64,000 nucleotides of DNA from HTCC5015 sp051747425. Lineage in GTDB: Bacteria; Pseudomonadota; Gammaproteobacteria; HTCC5015. The notes beneath the pieces were generated by a model, which was given only the letters and a program-made list of their open reading frames with translations, made no database searches and was not told the origin of the DNA. A program made the position numbers and the translations under genes. Below, piece by piece: positions 59,778 through 64,000 of this stretch (its first letter is position 1; each line of letters starts with the position of its first letter). The stretch is from positions 186,001 to 250,000 of the forward strand of contig JBNJGD010000001.1 in the NCBI GenBank assembly GCA_051747425.1, written 5' to 3'.

Positions 59778-60272
59778 TTACAGTTGCAAGGGCTTGTCAC
59801 CGCGCCCGATGCCCATGGGCCCGGAGCGAACCACCTCGACTACGCCGTCTTCGCCAACGGCGTTGACAAAGGCGTCGAGTTTTTCGGCGGCGCCTGTCAC
59901 CTCGATGGTGTAACTGCCTTCGCTGACATCGAGCACCTTTCCACGGAAAATATCGCAGAGGCGCTTGACCTCCTCGCGACGATCCGGCGATGAGGCGTTG
60001 ACCTTGAGCAGCATCATCTCGCGCTCGATGTGCGCAGCCTCGGTAAGGTCGGTGAGTTTGATCACATCCACCAGCTTGTTGAGCTGTTTCGTGATTTGTT
60101 CAATAACGGCGTCAGTGCCCGTGGTCACAATGGTCATGCGCGACATGGACGGATCCTGTGTCGGCGCCACATTGAGCGACTCGATATTGTAGCCGCGCGC
60201 CGAGAAAAGCCCCGCGATACGCGCCAGTGCACCAAAATCGTTTTCTACCAGTACAGAAATAATGTGTCTCAT
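59778..60272 (-). CDS. ilvN: Acetolactate synthase small (regulatory) subunit
   Basis: A 164-residue regulatory subunit with an N-terminal ACT domain (HIISVLVENDFGALARIAGLF). Confers valine feedback on IlvI. Starts nine bases after ilvI. Confidence 0.95.
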   Translation of the reverse strand: MRHIISVLVENDFGALARIAGLFSARGYNIESLNVAPTQDPSMSRMTIVTTGTDAVIEQITKQLNKLVDVIKLTDLTEAAHIEREMMLLKVNASSPDRREEVKRLCDIFRGKVLDVSEGSYTIEVTGAAEKLDAFVNAVGEDGVVEVVRSGPMGIGRGDKPLQL

Positions 60273-60281
60273 GCGTTCCCC

Positions 60282-62027
60282 CTAGGCCAGATCGCGTTCT
60301 TCGGCGTGGTCGACTTCCGCCTGGCGAGGTGACAGCACCATCTCGTGGTGGCCCTTGCCATTGGCGATCATCGGGTACACGTTGACACTCTGGTCGACGA
60401 CGACATCGATAAAGACCAGGCGATCTTTCATCGCAAAGGCCTTCTCCATAGCCGCGTCCAGCTCGGCGGGGTCCTCCACGCGAATGCCTACATGACCGTA
60501 GGCTTCGGCCATCTTGACCAGATCCGGCAAAGCCTCCACATAGGACATGGAGTAGCGCTTGTCGTAGAACATCTCCTGCCACTGGCGCACCATGCCCATG
60601 TAGCGATTATTGAGGTTCACGATCTTGATCGGCGTGTTGTATTGCAGCGCCGTGGAGAGCTCCTGAATGCACATGATGATCGAAGCCTCACCGGTGACAC
60701 AGGCCACGGTCTGATCCGGGCAGGCCAGCTGGGCGCCAATCGCCGCCGGCATGCCAAATCCCATGGTGCCCAGACCACCGGAGTTCAACCACTGGCGCGG
60801 GCGGTTAAAGTGGTAGTACTGGGCGGCAAACATCTGGTGCTGACCCACATCGGAGGTGATGATGGCGTCGCCCTTGGTCGCCCGGTAGAGCGACTCGATC
60901 ACTTGCTGAGGCTTGATCTCTTCACCGAGGTCATAGCCCAGACTGTCCAGGGAGCGCCACTGGCCAATCTGCTCCCACCAGGCCTTCATGGCCGCGGTGT
61001 CGCGGTTTTTGCCAATGTCGGCAATGCAACTCAGCATGTCTTCCAGTACCGGTTTCATCTGCCCGACAATGGGAATATCCGCTTTCACATTCTTGGAGAT
61101 CGACGAGGGATCGACATCAATGTGAATGATCTTGGCGTAGGGCGCGAACTTTTCCAGGTCGCCGGTCACGCGGTCATCAAAGCGGGCACCGGCGCAAAGG
61201 ATGACATCGGCCTCGTGCATGGACATATTGGCTTCGTAAGTCCCGTGCATGCCGAGCATACCCAGGGACAGCGGGTCGTCGCCAGGATAGGCGCCCAGGC
61301 CCATCAGGGTACAGGTCACCGGATATTCCAGCTCGCGCACCAGTTGGCGCAGCTCGTCGGAGGCCTCACCCAGAACGACGCCACCACCGGCATAAATTAC
61401 CGGGCGCTTGGCCTCCACCAGCATCTCCGCCGCCTTGCGAATCTGACCCATATGGCCGCGCTCCGGCGGACGGTAAGAGCGGATGTCGATGCTCTCGGGG
61501 TAGTGGAAGTCAATTTTCACATTGGGGTCAGTGACATTTTTGGGAATGTCCACCACCACGGGGCCGGGGCGACCGGTGGTCGCCAGGTGAAAGGCCTTCT
61601 TGATCGCCGGGCCAATCTCTTCCACCGACTTCACCAGGATGTTGTGCTTGACGATGGGCCGGGTGATGCCAATGGTGTCGCACTCCTGGAAGGCGTCACT
61701 GCCAATCACCGGCAGGGCCACCTGGCCGGTCAATACCACCATGGGGATGGAGTCCATATTGGCCGTGGCAATGCCCGTCACAGTATTAGTCACGCCCGGC
61801 CCGGAAGTTACAAGAACGACGCCCGGCTTGCCCGTGGCCCGGGCATAGCCGTCCGCCGCGTGGGTAGCGCCCTGCTCGTGGCGCACCAGTATGTGTTGTA
61901 CATCGTCCTGCTTGAAAAAAGCGTCGTAGATGTGCAGCACCGAGCCACCGGGGTAGCCGAAAACATGCTCAACACCTTCGCGCTTGAGCGATTCAACAAC
62001 GATCTCGCCGCCTGATAATTTCACCAT
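60282..62027 (-). CDS. ilvI: Acetolactate synthase large (catalytic) subunit
   Basis: Thiamine-diphosphate enzyme, 581 residues. Catalytic glutamate in RHEQGATHAADGYAR, TPP motif beginning GEASIIM and ending NLNNRYMGMV. First enzyme of valine and isoleucine synthesis; heads the ilvI-ilvN-ilvC run. Confidence 0.97.
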   Translation of the reverse strand: MVKLSGGEIVVESLKREGVEHVFGYPGGSVLHIYDAFFKQDDVQHILVRHEQGATHAADGYARATGKPGVVLVTSGPGVTNTVTGIATANMDSIPMVVLTGQVALPVIGSDAFQECDTIGITRPIVKHNILVKSVEEIGPAIKKAFHLATTGRPGPVVVDIPKNVTDPNVKIDFHYPESIDIRSYRPPERGHMGQIRKAAEMLVEAKRPVIYAGGGVVLGEASDELRQLVRELEYPVTCTLMGLGAYPGDDPLSLGMLGMHGTYEANMSMHEADVILCAGARFDDRVTGDLEKFAPYAKIIHIDVDPSSISKNVKADIPIVGQMKPVLEDMLSCIADIGKNRDTAAMKAWWEQIGQWRSLDSLGYDLGEEIKPQQVIESLYRATKGDAIITSDVGQHQMFAAQYYHFNRPRQWLNSGGLGTMGFGMPAAIGAQLACPDQTVACVTGEASIIMCIQELSTALQYNTPIKIVNLNNRYMGMVRQWQEMFYDKRYSMSYVEALPDLVKMAEAYGHVGIRVEDPAELDAAMEKAFAMKDRLVFIDVVVDQSVNVYPMIANGKGHHEMVLSPRQAEVDHAEERDLA

Positions 62028-62390
62028 TCACTCCCAAATATACAAAGAATCGAACAATTAACGTCCGTGATGGGATTGGGCCGGGTAAGCGTTCTAAAAG
62101 TTCATCACGACAGAGACGATGTTTGGTCTCTGAAAGGAGCCCGCGAGCTTAGATCGGCGCGCTCTGCAGCAGCGGTTGTTCACGGGGTAGTGGTGACACC
62201 TTCTGCAACCGCCGAACTGTACTGGATATACGCCCAAAACTCAACCGACAAACTGGCCAGAAATGCCGTTGTAGCGCGCTCCCCGCTGGTCGAGCGGCAA
62301 GCCGGGGGAGACGCCGGGGAACCACCCGCCATCGGCGGGATCTGAAAGGCAATTGCACAGACCGCCCCCAACCGCCATTATTGACGCCCT
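62028..62390. other. Divergent intergenic region between ilvI and bepA
   Basis: A 363-base region with no gene I can support. It holds the ilvI leader; a perfect CAGAGAC/GTCTCTG stem (62111-62117, 62126-62132) is present but is not followed directly by a T run. No leader peptide rich in Val, Leu or Ile with a plausible start was found, so attenuation is not supported. Confidence 0.5.
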
Positions 62391-63851
62391 ATGACGCCCT
62401 GCCCTCCGACAATACGACGCCTCAGCCGACGCCTTGCGGGGGGCTTGCGCACTTTGGCCCTGGCCTCGGCCCTGGTACTGGCCGCCGGGCAGGCCTGGTC
62501 CGACAACCTGCCGGACATCGGCGAGCCCGCCGACCAGTACCTCTCCCCGCAAAAGGAAAGCCTCATTGGCAACGCTTTCCTCCAGCAACTTGAGCAGCAA
62601 GGCGCCATCCTCGACGACCCGGAAATCGCCACCTATCTTCAGTCCCTGGGGCTCAAGTTAAGCTCCGGCAGCGGTCAGCAGCCGTTTCGTTTTTTTGTGG
62701 TCAAGAGCGACCAAATCAATGCCTTTGCCGTGCCCGGCGGCTTTATCGGCATCCACGCGGGGCTTTTTCTGGCCTCCCGCAATGAAGGCGAGCTGGCTGG
62801 AGTCGTCGCCCACGAGATCGCCCATGTGACCCAGCGCCATATCGCTCGTTATTACGCCGACGCAGCCAACACCAACATGGCCAGCATCGGCGCCATACTC
62901 GCCGGCCTGGCATTGGCCCTGTCGGGCAGCGGCACCGGCGCTGCCGCGGTCATGATGGCCGGCAGTGCCGCCAACTATCAGAGCATGATCAACCACACGC
63001 GCAGTCACGAAAAGGAGGCCGACCGCGTCGGCATTCAGTATCTGGCCAGGGCCGGTTACGACCCCGCCGATCTGGCCAGCTTCTTCGAGGTGATGCAAAA
63101 CCGCAGTCTGGAGGCGGACAAACGATTCGAAATTCTGCGAACCCACCCCCTGGACGGCAACCGAATTGCCGAAGCCAAGTCCCGCGCCGCCCAGATGCCC
63201 AGCCCGGACAAAAAACCCGACGACCGTTTATACCAGCTGGCCAAAGCAAGGCTGACGGTACTCGCTGGTGACGACCGTGAATTGCTGCAACACCTGCGCC
63301 GTCAACCCGAGGATGAAATGGGCGTTATTGACCGCTATGCCCTGGCACAGATACTGACTCAACGCGGCCTCTACAGTGAGGCGAACAAAACCATTGATCA
63401 ATTACAAGAAAAGGCGCCGGAAGAGCTGGCCTTTGGTCTGGCCCGAGTGCGGCTCTACAACGAACAGGGGCAACATGAAAAAGCTCTGAAAGAGCTCGAG
63501 CGTTGGCAATCGCTCTACCCGCGCTACCGCCCGGTACTCGACTACCAGATAGAAACCCTGCGATATCTGGATCGCCACCAGGCCATTATCGAACTACTCG
63601 AGGACGACTACCTGCGCGGCGCCGATAACTGGCCGCCCCGGCGCCTCCACCTCTACGCCGAAGCCCTCAAGCACGCCGGCCACCAGGCCCGCTCACAGCT
63701 GGCTCTGGCCGAGCACTACATCGCCACCGCCCGCTACCGAGCCGCGGGATTACAGATCAAGGAGGCCAAGGACAGCGGCCAACTTTCCACCCGCCTGAGT
63801 CAGCGAGCCGAAGAAATGTTGAAAAACATTGAGGAATACCAAAGCTTGTAA
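62391..63851 (+). CDS. bepA: Beta-barrel assembly-enhancing protease (M48, TPR)
   Basis: A 486-residue periplasmic metalloprotease/chaperone acting on LptD and Bam assembly. Signal peptide ends near QAWS-DNL; HEIAH zinc motif at about 141-145, third ligand in SHEKEADRVG; C-terminal half made of TPR helices. Start ATG lacks a clear ribosome site. Confidence 0.93.
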   Translation: MTPCPPTIRRLSRRLAGGLRTLALASALVLAAGQAWSDNLPDIGEPADQYLSPQKESLIGNAFLQQLEQQGAILDDPEIATYLQSLGLKLSSGSGQQPFRFFVVKSDQINAFAVPGGFIGIHAGLFLASRNEGELAGVVAHEIAHVTQRHIARYYADAANTNMASIGAILAGLALALSGSGTGAAAVMMAGSAANYQSMINHTRSHEKEADRVGIQYLARAGYDPADLASFFEVMQNRSLEADKRFEILRTHPLDGNRIAEAKSRAAQMPSPDKKPDDRLYQLAKARLTVLAGDDRELLQHLRRQPEDEMGVIDRYALAQILTQRGLYSEANKTIDQLQEKAPEELAFGLARVRLYNEQGQHEKALKELERWQSLYPRYRPVLDYQIETLRYLDRHQAIIELLEDDYLRGADNWPPRRLHLYAEALKHAGHQARSQLALAEHYIATARYRAAGLQIKEAKDSGQLSTRLSQRAEEMLKNIEEYQSL

Positions 63852-64000
63852 ATCCGACAAGCTGCCAGTCAAAACAAGGCGCCTCTATATTTAGAGAAGT
63901 AAAGTCTCTAGCAAACTGGTGGTGATTCAAGAAAAGAACTCACTCAAGTATTATGGAGCATGTTCGCCTCTTAGCTTGTTTAATTTAAGAGCATGCTATC
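63852..64000. other. Intergenic end region
   Basis: No gene or firm signal seen. It appears more AT-rich than the rest of the window and contains GAGCATG twice (about 63955 and 63991) and a short AGAGA/TCTCT inverted repeat, none interpretable on their own. Confidence 0.4.

Noticed and set aside
60345..62015. Long open frame of more than 550 codons on the plus strand, opposite ilvI
   Set aside because: It is antisense to a clear, conserved acetolactate synthase, its translation is His/Gly/Gln-rich with no family features, and GC-rich codon bias in ilvI explains the open frame.
62210..62235. LexA-box-like sequence before ilvI
   Set aside because: Only part of the CTG-N10-CAG pattern is present and no SOS gene is adjacent.
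62028..62390. ilv leader-peptide attenuator
   Set aside because: No short frame with a plausible start and a run of Val/Leu/Ile codons, and the one perfect stem is not followed directly by a T run.
1..64000. CRISPR arrays, insertion sequences, integrase/att sites, tRNA or rRNA genes
   Set aside because: No regularly spaced direct repeats, no transposase or integrase frames and no cloverleaf-like intergenic sequences were seen; short intergenic gaps leave little room for them.

Overview
The window is a dense, GC-rich stretch of a gammaproteobacterial chromosome. Housekeeping gene order (ftsK-trxB-aat; rpoS-nlpD-yqaA-pcm-surE; yciO-scpA-scpB; ilvI-ilvN-ilvC-psd-pssA) resembles that of Pseudomonas and of marine orders such as Cellvibrionales/Spongiibacteraceae. 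That placement is an inference from gene order and protein families seen by eye; no database was searched. I see no rRNA, tRNA, insertion sequence, prophage or CRISPR array.

Layout. 1-6.3 kb: tail of lolA-ftsK (minus), then trxB, a GNAT/FemAB-like gene, aat and a lipoprotein M48 protease (plus). 6.3-7.5 kb: a predicted solute-binding protein and a 57-residue two-helix membrane protein. 7.6-15.4 kb: minus-strand core genes alaC-hom-thrC and surE-pcm-yqaA-nlpD-rpoS. 15.5-21.6 kb: an smr gene and a TRAP-like transporter locus (T-component-like lipoprotein, two paralogous solute-binding proteins, one fused QM permease), sitting between surE and truD, which are normally neighbours. 22.7-26.5 kb: TetR regulator, LolA-like protein, outer-membrane barrel and hydrolase. 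27.9-37.7 kb: a roughly 10 kb block between rluB and scpB, usually adjacent, holding a two-component system and a membrane-lipid modification cluster (desaturase, FAD enzyme, DUF1365, cfa, DUF2878, DUF1295, second methyltransferase) with a divergent NTF2-like lipoprotein and chalcone-isomerase-like protein. 37.8-44.8 kb: scpB, scpA with a membrane-anchored extension, yciO, VC0807-like, yciI, bolA, a parvulin, nrtS and prfC. 44.9-47.3 kb: a compact cassette of two Roadblock/LC7-type proteins, an unknown protein and an Mgl/Cvn-like GTPase. 47.5-52.7 kb: Tll0287-like haem protein, TetR/DUF3047, metal-dependent hydrolase, MASE1-GGDEF-EAL enzyme. 52.7-64 kb: rimI, holD, cysS, glnS, pssA, psd, ilvC, ilvN, ilvI and bepA.

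The best candidates for undescribed biology are the T/P/P/QM transporter with its third solute-binding paralogue and small membrane partner; the GTPase-Roadblock cassette, one of whose Roadblock proteins carries a pair of CLSC motifs; and the lipid-modification island with a 13-bp inverted-repeat operator. Smaller oddities are a membrane-anchored ScpA, a linker-expanded polymerase III psi subunit and a Psd homologue lacking the family's usual catalytic histidine.
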